The notes under the pieces: model-generated
Seen by the model: the letters and a program-made list of their open reading frames with translations, nothing else
What the model was told of the DNA's origin: nothing
The model's database searches: none
Assembly (NCBI GenBank): GCA_016714765.1
Contig: JADKCF010000042.1
Coordinates: 43,895 to 107,894 of the forward strand
DNA length: 64,000 nucleotides
Source of the DNA: Saprospiraceae bacterium
Lineage (GTDB): Bacteria > Bacteroidota > Bacteroidia > Chitinophagales > Saprospiraceae
Direction of reading: 5' to 3'
Made by a program: the position numbers and the translations under genes
Shown here: positions 54,007-63,672 of the stretch, piece by piece
How the letters are laid out: each line of letters starts with the position of its first letter
Numbering within the stretch: position 1 is the stretch's first letter

Positions 54007-56187
54007 ATGAAAAACATGGCCTTCATATTACTTTTCTACCTTTCTTGCTTAGCTGAAATGCAGTCACAATCTTGTGCAGACACTCTAAAATTAAATCTGG
54101 CGATTTCTTACGAAGGAATTGAGATGGTGGTAGATGTCCAGGTGGAAAACTTTAAAGATATAGCAGGTTTTCAGTTTGGCTTGAACTATGATAGTAATGC
54201 ACTAAGCCTCATTTCAGCCACTTCTCCACTTCAAAATTCCGGAAACAACAATTTTGGCCCTCCAATGAATGGAAATATACCTATACTATATACAACATTT
54301 GATCCTTCACAAGGCCTTTCATTGCCTGATCAAGCCATTATCGCATCTTTCAGGTTTTCTATTCTGACCGTAGCCACCGATGTTTTATTCTTTTTCGATA
54401 ATGTTGAGTTTGTGGATAAAACATTTACTTTACCATGTGTATCATATGAGTCGATAGTGGTAGGGACAAATGGCAATTTATTGTCCGGGTATTTAAAAAA
54501 TGACCTGAATAAAAACTGTAGTCTCGAGGCGTCGGAAACAGGATTACAGTACTGGAAGGTAGAGCTTACAACCAATAATAAAAAATATTACAGAGTTACC
54601 GACAAAAATGGATTTTACTCCTTCGGGCTGCCTCCTGGTGAGTACTCCATAAGAATAATCAACCCGTATGAATACTTGTGGTATGTATGTGATTATGTCC
54701 AGAATATAACATTGCAATCGGGCGAAACCCAAAACCTTGATGTACCTATTCAGCCTATACGCTCTTGCCCGATCGTTTATACTGATATTTCCACTCCTTT
54801 TTTACGCAGGTGTTTTGACAATTCCTACTACTTGACTTACCGCAACGAAGGTAGTGCTGCCGCAGAAAACGCCACATTGGAAGTCGTTTTTGACAGCCAG
54901 CTTACATTTATCAGTACAGATTACACAGCTTATTCAGTAAGTGGCAATAAGATTGTTTTTAACTTAGGTGAACTGAATCCGGGTGATGAGGGCAAAATAA
55001 GAATTATTTTTAATCTGAATTGTGAAGGTACCATCCTCGGACAAGCCCACTGTGTCACTGCCACTGCCTTTCCAAATGACCTTTGTATTCAGCCCCCTGC
55101 ATGGTCCGGGGCAATAATAGCACTCGATGCACTATGCGACGAATCTGATAACAAAGTAGTTTTTACGATCAAAAACACAGGAAACGGTGATATGACTCAA
55201 GCAAGGAGTTATATTGTCACAGAAGATGACGTCATGAGACCTGGTATGCCTGTTTTGCTGGAATCGCAAGAAACCTCTCAGATAAATCTACCAGCTAATG
55301 GGAGTACTTATCGTCTTACCATACCGCAAGAAAGCGGTTTTCCATATGACTCCAAATTCGTAAGCCTGGCCATAGAAGGATGCGGTGAAAACCAAAATAA
55401 CCAGTTTAGCACTGGTTTTGTCAACCTTTTTGAAGAAAGTGACAGAGACCCTTTTATCGATACAGACTGCCACGAAAGCATAGGCTCCTATGATCCCAAT
55501 GATATATCGGGATTGCCGGAAGGGTATGGCCTTAAGCATTATATTGAAAAAGATGTCCGCCTTGACTATCTTATAAGATTCCAAAATACCGGTACTGATA
55601 CAGCTTTTAATGTGGTCGTCAAAAACTACTTACCTCTATCATTGGACATTTCTACTTTACAAATGGGAGCTTCCAGTCATCCTTATCATTACAAAATCAC
55701 GCAGGACAGAGAAATAGTGATGACCTTCCAAAATATCTTACTTGTAGACAGTACAAAAAACGAAACTGCTTCTCATGGTTTTGTAAAATACAATATCAGA
55801 CCTTCCGCTGATCTAGAAGATGAAGACCAGATTTTAAATGAAGCAAACATCTTTTTTGACTTTAATCCCGCTATCAAAACCAATGAAGCAAAACATACTG
55901 TCGGTTCTAATTTTATAATATCTAAAACTAATTGGATAGACAAACCTTTTGATGCAAAATTCTATCCAAATCCAGCCCAGCAACAAATCATCATCGATTT
56001 AAGAGATGTGGAAACAAAAGATATGACGTTTTCTGTTACCAATGTTGCAGGGCAAACCATATCACAAGGTAGCCTCACTTCAGGACAAAACATGATATCA
56101 TGTCAACATATGTCTCCGGGAAGATACACTGTACATGTATTTAGTAATGGAAAGTTATCTGCATCTGTAAGTATTATTAAAATATGA
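54007..56187 (+). CDS. T9SS-sorted surface protein with cohesin-like domain
   Basis: The ATG at 54007 gives 726 residues. A signal peptide (1-20) precedes a cohesin-like domain (about 25-150) with VVDVQVENFKDIAGFQFGLN, YDSNALSLISATS and LPDQAIIASFRFSIL, the usual cohesin strand pattern of this phylum. An SdrD/Cna B-like domain (about 160-245; YRVTDKNGFYSFGLPPGEYS) follows, then a DUF11-like domain, a DUF7619-type domain with SYDPNDISG and YLIRFQNTGTDTAFNVVVKN, and a C-terminal T9SS type A sorting domain (KFYPNPAQQQIIIDL ... SPGRYTVHVF). It lies 94 bp upstream of a dockerin-bearing gene. Confidence 0.83.
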   Translation: MKNMAFILLFYLSCLAEMQSQSCADTLKLNLAISYEGIEMVVDVQVENFKDIAGFQFGLNYDSNALSLISATSPLQNSGNNNFGPPMNGNIPILYTTFDPSQGLSLPDQAIIASFRFSILTVATDVLFFFDNVEFVDKTFTLPCVSYESIVVGTNGNLLSGYLKNDLNKNCSLEASETGLQYWKVELTTNNKKYYRVTDKNGFYSFGLPPGEYSIRIINPYEYLWYVCDYVQNITLQSGETQNLDVPIQPIRSCPIVYTDISTPFLRRCFDNSYYLTYRNEGSAAAENATLEVVFDSQLTFISTDYTAYSVSGNKIVFNLGELNPGDEGKIRIIFNLNCEGTILGQAHCVTATAFPNDLCIQPPAWSGAIIALDALCDESDNKVVFTIKNTGNGDMTQARSYIVTEDDVMRPGMPVLLESQETSQINLPANGSTYRLTIPQESGFPYDSKFVSLAIEGCGENQNNQFSTGFVNLFEESDRDPFIDTDCHESIGSYDPNDISGLPEGYGLKHYIEKDVRLDYLIRFQNTGTDTAFNVVVKNYLPLSLDISTLQMGASSHPYHYKITQDREIVMTFQNILLVDSTKNETASHGFVKYNIRPSADLEDEDQILNEANIFFDFNPAIKTNEAKHTVGSNFIISKTNWIDKPFDAKFYPNPAQQQIIIDLRDVETKDMTFSVTNVAGQTISQGSLTSGQNMISCQHMSPGRYTVHVFSNGKLSASVSIIKI

Positions 56188-56281
56188 ATGCTGGATAAAA
56201 CGATTGACAATACAATTTGCTTACAATAAAACCTAAATAACCAGGAATCATTAGTTTATTCAAAAAATTAAATATTGCAAA

Positions 56282-56860
56282 ATGAAAGCTCGTCTTTTTT
56301 GTACAACAATCATTACAGTGCTCTTTACTATATTTTGCCAGGCTCAAACTGCTACCATATCTGGTAAAGTAGGACTTGGTGTGTCAAATCTGTCATCCAC
56401 TGCAGAAGAATTCGAAATTGTTCTGAAAAATCAAATAACCAATGATTCAGTCGTAATACCATTGACGACGGTAGACTATACTTTCAATAACGTTCCTTTG
56501 GGTGGCTCATATATCATATATGTCAACACAGCAAAAAACAATGAAGATTATCTGAATGGTGTTTCAACTTTGGATCTGGTCATGATAACCCGACACATAT
56601 TAGGGGTTGATCAATTCAATAATCCATACAAATCTCTTGCTGCAGATGTCAGTGAAGACGGTAGAGTATCTGTCCTGGATCTGGTCATGCTCCGGTCGCT
56701 GATTTTGGGAATTACCACGGCGCTGAATCACAGCTGGATTGTCAGGCTGCAGGAAGATATCACAAAAGAGAAAATCATCATCAACAATCTGTCCGGCGAC
56801 CTTGTCAATCAAAACTTTGTTTTGATCAAAAAAGGAGATATCAACGGAAACCCAAAATAA
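56282..56860 (+). CDS. Small exported dockerin-module protein
   Basis: The 192-residue protein has a signal peptide (1-23), a short beta-domain (24-88; SGKVGLGVSNLSSTAEEFEI) and a dockerin-like pair of calcium loops: LNGVSTLDLVMITRHILGV (first, degenerate) and the complete ADVSEDGRVSVLDLVMLRSL (D-x-S-x-D-G-x5-D). A tail with SWIVRLQEDI and FVLIKKGDINGNPK follows. There is no T9SS sorting domain. The layout matches the C-terminal 200 residues of the next gene. Non-covalent attachment to the upstream cohesin-like protein is inference. Confidence 0.8.
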   Translation: MKARLFCTTIITVLFTIFCQAQTATISGKVGLGVSNLSSTAEEFEIVLKNQITNDSVVIPLTTVDYTFNNVPLGGSYIIYVNTAKNNEDYLNGVSTLDLVMITRHILGVDQFNNPYKSLAADVSEDGRVSVLDLVMLRSLILGITTALNHSWIVRLQEDITKEKIIINNLSGDLVNQNFVLIKKGDINGNPK

Positions 56861-56879
56861 AGTACCTTGTCACGTCAAA

Positions 56880-56926
56880 AATTACTACATTCAAATGTAG
56901 GGGCGCTTATAAAGCGGTATGTAATT
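56880..56926. repeat. Cloverleaf-like inverted-repeat element
   Basis: An outer pair AATTAC (56880-56885) / GTAATT (56921-56926) encloses a 7 bp hairpin CTACATT-CA-AATGTAG (56885-56900) and a 5 bp hairpin CGCTT-ATA-AAGCG (56904-56916). It lies just after the dockerin gene. No long T-tract follows, so it is not a plain terminator. It resembles small REP/MITE-like elements, unproven. The rest of the 241-base gap to 57101 shows only a promoter-like box. Confidence 0.3.
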
Positions 56927-57050
56927 GTATAATAAGTAAAATCTTATATCACTCATTCTCCCATTCACTCATTCATTCTTTCCTTATGTCATTTAAATAG
57001 CTAATTCTGTTGGTCTAAATACATTTTTCATCAATATTTTATATATTTAC

Positions 57051-57081
57051 TTTTCTAAATATGAAAATAAAATTACTTTTG
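57051..57081 (+). promoter_or_regulatory. Promoter-like site upstream of the 895-residue surface gene
   Basis: TACTTTTG (57074-57081) matches TAnnTTTG. At a 19 bp spacer upstream lies TTTT (57051-57054), one base off TTTG. The ATG at 57102 follows 21 bp after the -7 box. Confidence 0.4.
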
Positions 57082-57101
57082 TATCTAATAAAATTATAAC
57101 T

Positions 57102-59789
57102 ATGCGACGAATAATAGCTTTCATCTTTGTTTTACTTTGCGGACATAATATCTTATCAGCAGCTCACATCGTTGGAGGTGATGTCACTTATGCTTGTATT
57201 GAATCAAATCCTGTCACAAAAAATACTAAATTTAGGGTGACATTTACCTTATTCAGAGATTTAGCAGGAAATGGTGCTGCATTTGATAACCCAGCTCGTT
57301 TTGGAGTATATGAAACTGATCCGGGAAGTAATACCTGGTCCCATAGACAAACGATCATTTCAAACCCAATCAATATTCAGCGAGTACCTTATGAAGATAA
57401 ATGTGTCATCGTTCCACCTACCATCATCATAGACAAAGCCAATTACGTATTTGACATAGAATTGCCCTGGGGCAACAAGATTTATCAAATCACTTATCAA
57501 AGGTGTTGCCGAAACATTACCATATCCAACATCATTGATCCAGGTGCCACAGGAGCTGCATTTTATGTCGAAATCTTCGGTAATTCTATACAAGAATGCA
57601 ACAATAGTCCGGTTTTTAATAAGTTTCCCCCTATCCTGATTTGCAACCAGAAAATGCTGAATTTTGACCACTCTGCTTCTGATAGCGAAGGAAACAGACT
57701 GGAATATGAATTTTGTGCACCATTACACGCAGGAGGTACTGACGGTGCTACGACTCCCGGCAGTCCTTTGTCTTGTACCGGCGTGACACCATTGCCGGAT
57801 AATTGTCCTCCGCCTTTTGAAGAAGTTGAATTTGGGCCAGCTTATTCTCCACTCAATCCCATGGGAGGAAGTCCCCAAATCTCCATTGATCCCGTTACCG
57901 GAATTATTACAGGTGTTCCAAATCTGCAAGGTCAGTTTGTCGTAGGTGTATGTGTAAAAGAATTTAAAAATGGTATACAAATAGGAAGTATACGAAGAGA
58001 ATTTCAGTTTAACGTAGTCAATTGTCAGGGTATATCGGAGACCAAAAATTATAACTTGTGTGAAGGTGACTCCATATTGGTCAATCAAACCTACTACAAT
58101 CAATCAGGAACATATACACAATTGTATGAGAGTACCAGTGGCTGTGACAGTACTGTAAATATTATTATCACTGGCCTAAAAAGAAGTGAAAGCCAACTCA
58201 CCTTCTTGCTTTGTGATAACGAATCAGTCTCTGTAAACGGACAGAATTATGGCCTGGCAGGGACGTATATTCAGAAATTAAAAAATAAAGCAGGATGCGA
58301 TAGTTTACTTAATGTGACAATAAATAAATATGTTACAACTAGTGCTGAGATCAGATTGCAATTATGTGATGATGAAACGGGCATAGTCAATGGAATTGTT
58401 TATGAAAATGCAGGAAATTATAGCCAAAAACTTCAAAACATAAATGGTTGTGACAGTCTTATCAATATCATTGTTAATAAAGGAATCACATCATTGGAAG
58501 AAAAAGTTTTCTCACTTTGTGATCAAAATCCAATTACAATCAATGGGCAACAATACAGCTCCCCTGGAAAATTCTCATCTCAACTGACCACTGTCAGTGG
58601 TTGTGATAGTACATTAAACATTCTTATTCTACCATGTGATCAAAACATATACTATGATCTTGAAAATTGCAATGCACTTACGCCGCAAAACAGCATGACT
58701 TACGAAGAGTTTTTACCGGCTTACACGAAAACGTTAGAGTGTGGCAGTGTCACAGCATCCAATATTTATCGTGATAATCCACAAATGAATAAACATTCAT
58801 GCACGCAGGGATTCAATAATTCGATTGCTATGTGTGTAAGCGCTTCCCAATCATGTGATATAAATTCTTCAAGTGTCACACCCGTAGTAATAAATTTTAA
58901 ATTATCACCGGATAATGGATATAAAATCAAGTTTAATCACTTGATTTTCCAACAAATGTCTCCTGTAAATTTCAATTGGATATCAGGTCCAAATGGCCCG
59001 AATAACTATCCAACAAAATACGACATCAAAATATTTAAAAACAATAGTATAGTATATTCGAAGAGCGATATCCCGGCAACCAATAGTTGGACACGCGAAA
59101 AATATGACTTCTTCGATAATGATATTTTCTCATCTGCTGATTCAGCATCTTATAGAATTGAATTGTTGCCTTACTGTCCTGTTGGAAATACTGCCTTGGT
59201 AAGTGTTTGGGATATTGATGACGTCAGCTTGTATTTCTCCTGTGAAGAAGTAACAAACAGAAAATTGAGTGGCAAAATAATAAATACAAATAACGAGCTG
59301 TCGTCGATGAATATTCGCAGAAAATATCAGCATTCTCAAATATCTGCCAATATATCTACCGATGGTTCTTATTCACTACCTAAAAACAGTGTTGACAAAT
59401 CGTATAAAATAGAAGGCTATTACAATGAAAATACAGTTTACAATGTGACAACTTTAGATCTTGTAATCACACAAAGACATATTCTAGGTTTACAACCATT
59501 CACCAGCCCTCTACAATACCTCGCAGCAGATGTCAATAATGATAAAAAAGTGACTGCAGCGGATTTGGTACAAATGCGCAAGATAATACTCGGTATTGAT
59601 GAATATTACAAGAACAATACGAGTTGGATATTTCTTGATGACAACTCAATTAAATCGGCTACAAACCCATGGTTGATAAAGCAGTATATTGATGTTCCTG
59701 CAGGGAGCCAAAACTTAGAAAATTTAAATTTCAGGGCTTTGAAGGTAGGAGATGTGGATGGAGCAATTGAAAATAATAGTGGAAATTAA
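57102..59789 (+). CDS. Large exported protein with GCDS repeats and C-terminal dockerin
   Basis: The 895-residue protein starts with a signal peptide and the Bacteroidota surface N-terminal domain AHIVGGDVTYACIESNPVTK ... YQRCCRNITISNIIDPG. Four repeats of about 50 residues follow (about 310-510), each with LC...G...NG..Y...G.Y...L....GCDS..N. A jelly-roll-like domain (about 520-710) follows, then a SGKI domain and a dockerin-like pair: TTLDLVITQRHILGL and ADVNNDKKVTAADLVQMRKI. The ending is FRALKVGDVDG. Without a T9SS sorting domain, it may rely on docking. It is the largest gene of the surface island. Confidence 0.8.
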   Translation: MRRIIAFIFVLLCGHNILSAAHIVGGDVTYACIESNPVTKNTKFRVTFTLFRDLAGNGAAFDNPARFGVYETDPGSNTWSHRQTIISNPINIQRVPYEDKCVIVPPTIIIDKANYVFDIELPWGNKIYQITYQRCCRNITISNIIDPGATGAAFYVEIFGNSIQECNNSPVFNKFPPILICNQKMLNFDHSASDSEGNRLEYEFCAPLHAGGTDGATTPGSPLSCTGVTPLPDNCPPPFEEVEFGPAYSPLNPMGGSPQISIDPVTGIITGVPNLQGQFVVGVCVKEFKNGIQIGSIRREFQFNVVNCQGISETKNYNLCEGDSILVNQTYYNQSGTYTQLYESTSGCDSTVNIIITGLKRSESQLTFLLCDNESVSVNGQNYGLAGTYIQKLKNKAGCDSLLNVTINKYVTTSAEIRLQLCDDETGIVNGIVYENAGNYSQKLQNINGCDSLINIIVNKGITSLEEKVFSLCDQNPITINGQQYSSPGKFSSQLTTVSGCDSTLNILILPCDQNIYYDLENCNALTPQNSMTYEEFLPAYTKTLECGSVTASNIYRDNPQMNKHSCTQGFNNSIAMCVSASQSCDINSSSVTPVVINFKLSPDNGYKIKFNHLIFQQMSPVNFNWISGPNGPNNYPTKYDIKIFKNNSIVYSKSDIPATNSWTREKYDFFDNDIFSSADSASYRIELLPYCPVGNTALVSVWDIDDVSLYFSCEEVTNRKLSGKIINTNNELSSMNIRRKYQHSQISANISTDGSYSLPKNSVDKSYKIEGYYNENTVYNVTTLDLVITQRHILGLQPFTSPLQYLAADVNNDKKVTAADLVQMRKIILGIDEYYKNNTSWIFLDDNSIKSATNPWLIKQYIDVPAGSQNLENLNFRALKVGDVDGAIENNSGN

Positions 59790-59806
59790 TATATTCAAAA
59801 TTGAAT

Positions 59807-60140
59807 TCACATCTTCACAAACTTAACAACACCAACTTTCTCCACATTCTTCAATTTCAAAAAATAAGTCCCACTTTCTAATCCACCCAAATCAATAGAC
59901 AAACCATCTAAGGAGATAGATCTTATAATCCTTCCAGATATGTCATAAATCTCCGCTTTGGTCCATTCTTCATGAGTGTCTAGGTACAAGATGTCTTTGA
60001 CAGGATTCGGATATATGTGGAGGTCTGTGGTTATGTCTTTGGTAAAAACTGGGATGGCCACCTTCGTCTGCGCTACTTCATTGGTACGGATCGGAAAGTT
60101 ATAATCAAAATAGATGTCTGCAAGGTTTTTGAGCGAGTCG
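59807..60140 (-). repeat. T9SS tail cassette, repeated at 63673-64000
   Basis: The DNA encoding the last 110 residues of the LRR protein is repeated at 63673-64000 at roughly 85% identity by eye, including long identical blocks such as around CATCTAAGGAGA and GGTAAAAACTGGGATGGCC. The copies are in the same orientation, 3.5 kb apart. They could support recombination or gene conversion between the tandem surface genes. Confidence 0.65.
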
Positions 60141-63100
60141 CCAAGGACTAAAGTTGGTAAGGTCTTGATCTTGAAGGCGATGTATCCATCATTACTGGCA
60201 TCATCGAATGGTAATTGGATATTCTCAAAGATGAACTCTACTTTATTGCCTTCGATGCGTGTATATACTTCGTGACTGGCGTCTGTGATTTGTAGTGTGC
60301 TCACATCAAATATTTTGGCATCGATGATGTCTTTTACTACCACATTTTCTGCGGCGTAGTTGCCCGTATTTTCGAAGCGGATGAGATAGTCCACATACTT
60401 GCCGATCATGTCCGGATGTACACGATCGCCTTGGAGACAGGTTTTGTCATTCGGGTCGTAAGAACCCACAACCGTATTTTCGAGTGTAAAGATATTGTCC
60501 AGGATAGATGCTGTGAGATATAATTTATCTCCTGCATTGACAGCCGGCGTATCTGTAGGTCTGTTGACTTTGAGTGTGACTGTGATTTCTCTTTTTTCGA
60601 AGGGCAACAGATTGGTAAAATTCCACTTGACAATGCCGGCAGCTACTTGATCTGCTGTCTGAGTAGCTGAGATATAGTTCAGTAATCGCTCATCATAAGT
60701 AAAATTGAGTGTACCACTTTCTATTTGATTGCCTGTATTTTCCCATAAGATTTTGTATGATGCTTCAAAACCTGGTCTCGCTGGTGGTATGAGCGGGATT
60801 ACAGTGATGTTGGTTTGGCGGAAGATGCTTGTAGGTGTGATACAAAAATCTTGAGTGATGGTGTCACCAAAATCTAAAGAAGAATTAATATATTTTGTGG
60901 TGTGATAATAAATTGATTTAGATTTTCTAATTGTGGAGTTATTAAATGTTCTCCTTCTTGTAAAACAACGGTAACTATACCAGAATCATTCGCTATATAA
61001 AATCGATTCAGCGTATCACTTTTTACATCAAATTTAAAGTAAGGTATAATTTGATCGGTCGAAGTACAACCGTTTCTATCAACATCATAATAGACGGTAC
61101 TATAAACATAATATTTCGCATCACCTGGCTGAAAACTACAATAGCTATTTATTTCTACATCCTTGATTTGGTCAATATCAAGGATGCTTTGTATCCAACT
61201 TTTCTCTATCTCATTATCAACACATATGTAACCCAAATTTGGGTTAATATTCACATCAAACACTCCTACACCATCTGCAAATCCATTCTTTAATAGTACC
61301 TCGTATAGGTTACAATTATTTGCTATAATTTCGTATGTACCCATTACGTCATTTAAATTCAAGGAAAAAAGATCATTGTGGCTGCAATCCAAAAAGTCTA
61401 ACTGTGGTAAATTATTTAATTCCAACTCTGTCATACCATTATTTGAAACAACAAGTTGCTTAAGTTTAGGCTTATTTGAAATATTAAGAATTTTAATCAA
61501 ATTGTCATTTAATATTAAATACTTAAGGCTATCTAAAAAATTTACATTTAAAGATGTTAATGTATTTGCTGACCCTCTAAAATATTTAACATTACGAATT
61601 TGCCCAAGATTTATTGAAGCAATAGAATTTCCAAAAAAATCCAAAAATTCTAATTTTGAAAGATTTGAAACATCTATGTTTTTGAGATTATTAAGAGCGC
61701 AGGCTAATTCTGTAAGATTTGGTGCACTTGAGAAATCTATAGTTTCAATAAAATTATTATTACAATCCAGTGATTCAAGTTTCGGAACAAGTCTTAGATC
61801 TAGGTATGTTAAATTATTAGCTTTACAATCTAATGACTTGAGGTTTGGCATATTTTGAAATTCATTTTCACCTATTGCATTGTAGGAACAAATAAGCTCT
61901 TTCAATAAAGGGGAATAAGAAATTTTTAATTCCATTAAAATATTATTGCTGCAATCTAATTTCGCAAGTTGGGGTGTGTTTTCAATCCTAAAAGTAGCAA
62001 GTTTATTATCACTAATGATGAGAGATTCTAAAACTAACATATTTTCAATCGAGATATCATATAAAGCTTGATTGCTTACGATTTGAATATATTGAAGTTT
62101 GTCCAAATTAGAAATATTCATCGAATACAAAGAGTCAAATGAAGATATTTGTAATTTTTCAAGGTTTACCAGATGGTTAATACCAAGGGCTTTAATTCTA
62201 TTCGCATTTTGAATGGATAATAGTTCAATCAGCTTAAAAGAAGACAATCCTAAGTCAGTTATTTCTGGATTATCGTTAAAGATTAACTTTTTAAGATTTT
62301 CTTTGCCAGAATAATTTAATACTTCTAAAAGTCTGTTTTGATGTAAAACTAAAGAATCAAGCCTTTCTAAATTATTTAATTGTATACTTTTGAGAAAGAA
62401 GTTATTACTAAAAATTAATTTTGTTAGAACTAATGAATCAAGGCTAATTGTTTTTAAATTGGTATCATGAATAAATAAACTATCTAAGGATTCTAGTTTG
62501 CCTAACAATATTGTATCAAGGCTACTATTGTATATGTGCAAATTTTCAAATACGGGTAAGCTAACTAACTTGATACTTTTAAGTGAAGGTGTAAAGTTGC
62601 AAGTAAAATTAACTAGGCTATTTAAATGACTAAATTCCACCTTTTTTAAGATTGGTAGATTATGTAGTTTAATGTTTTGAAGATTTAAAAATCTATCAAT
62701 ACTATCTAATGAAGCTATGTTATTTGCCTCTAAAAAAAGACTTAATACGACAGCTGCTTCACTATGGTCTATTTCCCCATCGTCATTCAAATCTGCATCG
62801 GCGTCTCCTGTATCATCACCATCCGTATCCACACACTTAGTATTTACTAAAGCGTCTTTAAAAAAGGGATCAGGAAAATTAATAAATTGGCCATGTCCGA
62901 CACAAGAAGTATCTATAACATTCACTAAATTAAAAGGAGCCCATGGTTTATATGTTTCGCTCAACAAACAATCAACTTGCTTAGAAGTACAACAAATTTG
63001 TTGTATATTGTGACAGCCCTGAATGCAAAGTATATCAGGTTCGCACGATTGCACGTCTAACCTTAAATTTTGAATATTGAGATATATAAGGTTTGGGTTG

Positions 63101-63570
63101 TTACATATATAGCAAATTTGAACATTCTGACTTTTTGATAAATCAAGCGATTCAAACAGGTTATTTGGCGCATACAAGTAATAAAGAATTTTAAGTTTAG
63201 ATAAATCCAAAAATTTTAAATTACAAAAACCTAACTCTAAATTACTGATACTTTCTGGGAGATAATTCAAACTATCTAAATTATTATTGCTTGCTCGCAA
63301 CCAATTTAAATTATTAAAATTTTGTATTCCCTCCAAAGATTGAATATTCTTGCTACGAATGTCCAAGTTTTTTATTTCTGAAGCTTCATTCTGTTGGATC
63401 TCTCCATCATTATTCAAATCCGCATCAGCATCTGCTATTCCATCACTATTAATATCGACACAATTCGTTGTTATCAATGCATTCTTAAAATTAGCATCAG
63501 GAAAATCAATAATCTGCCCATAGCCTTCAAGGTAAAAAGCCAAAAAAGAAAACAATAATAAACTTCTCAT
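59807..63570 (-). pseudogene. LRR surface protein with T9SS sorting domain, frameshifted
   Basis: The ATG at 63568-63570 (MRSLLLFSFLAFYLEG) starts a signal peptide and two calcium-loop modules (DINSDGIADADADLNNDGEI and DTDGDDTGDADADLNDDGEI). About 25 leucine-rich repeats follow, e.g. LKSLDCKANNLTYLDLRLVP. The frame breaks at about 60886-60893 (a missing T or an extra AT on the coding strand); a repaired reading continues into FGDTITQDFCITPTSIFRQT, a DUF7619-like domain (SYDPNDKTCLQG) and a T9SS type A tail (HIYPNPVKDILYL). The total is about 1254 residues. The LRR part is much more AT-rich than the tail, so the boundary may be a recombination point. Confidence 0.8.
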
Positions 63571-63591
63571 ATCTAAACATTTTAACAAATA

Positions 63592-63634
63592 ACAAATAAA
63601 CGAACAATCGAACAAACCGAACAACCGAACAAAC
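63592..63634. repeat. Short tandem CGAACAA repeats in the LRR gene leader
   Basis: About four copies of an 8-9 bp unit (CGAACAAN) lie in the leader of the LRR gene, upstream of its ATG at 63570. The surrounding A/C-rich stretch (63580-63665) shows no other feature. Slippage could vary the leader length. Confidence 0.5.
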
Positions 63635-63672
63635 AAAAAAAAAACAAATAAACGATTCAACAAATAACCAAT

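Noticed and set aside
57360..58103. Minus-strand frames inside the 895-residue surface gene
   Set aside because: They are shadows of the plus-strand gene without recognisable domains.
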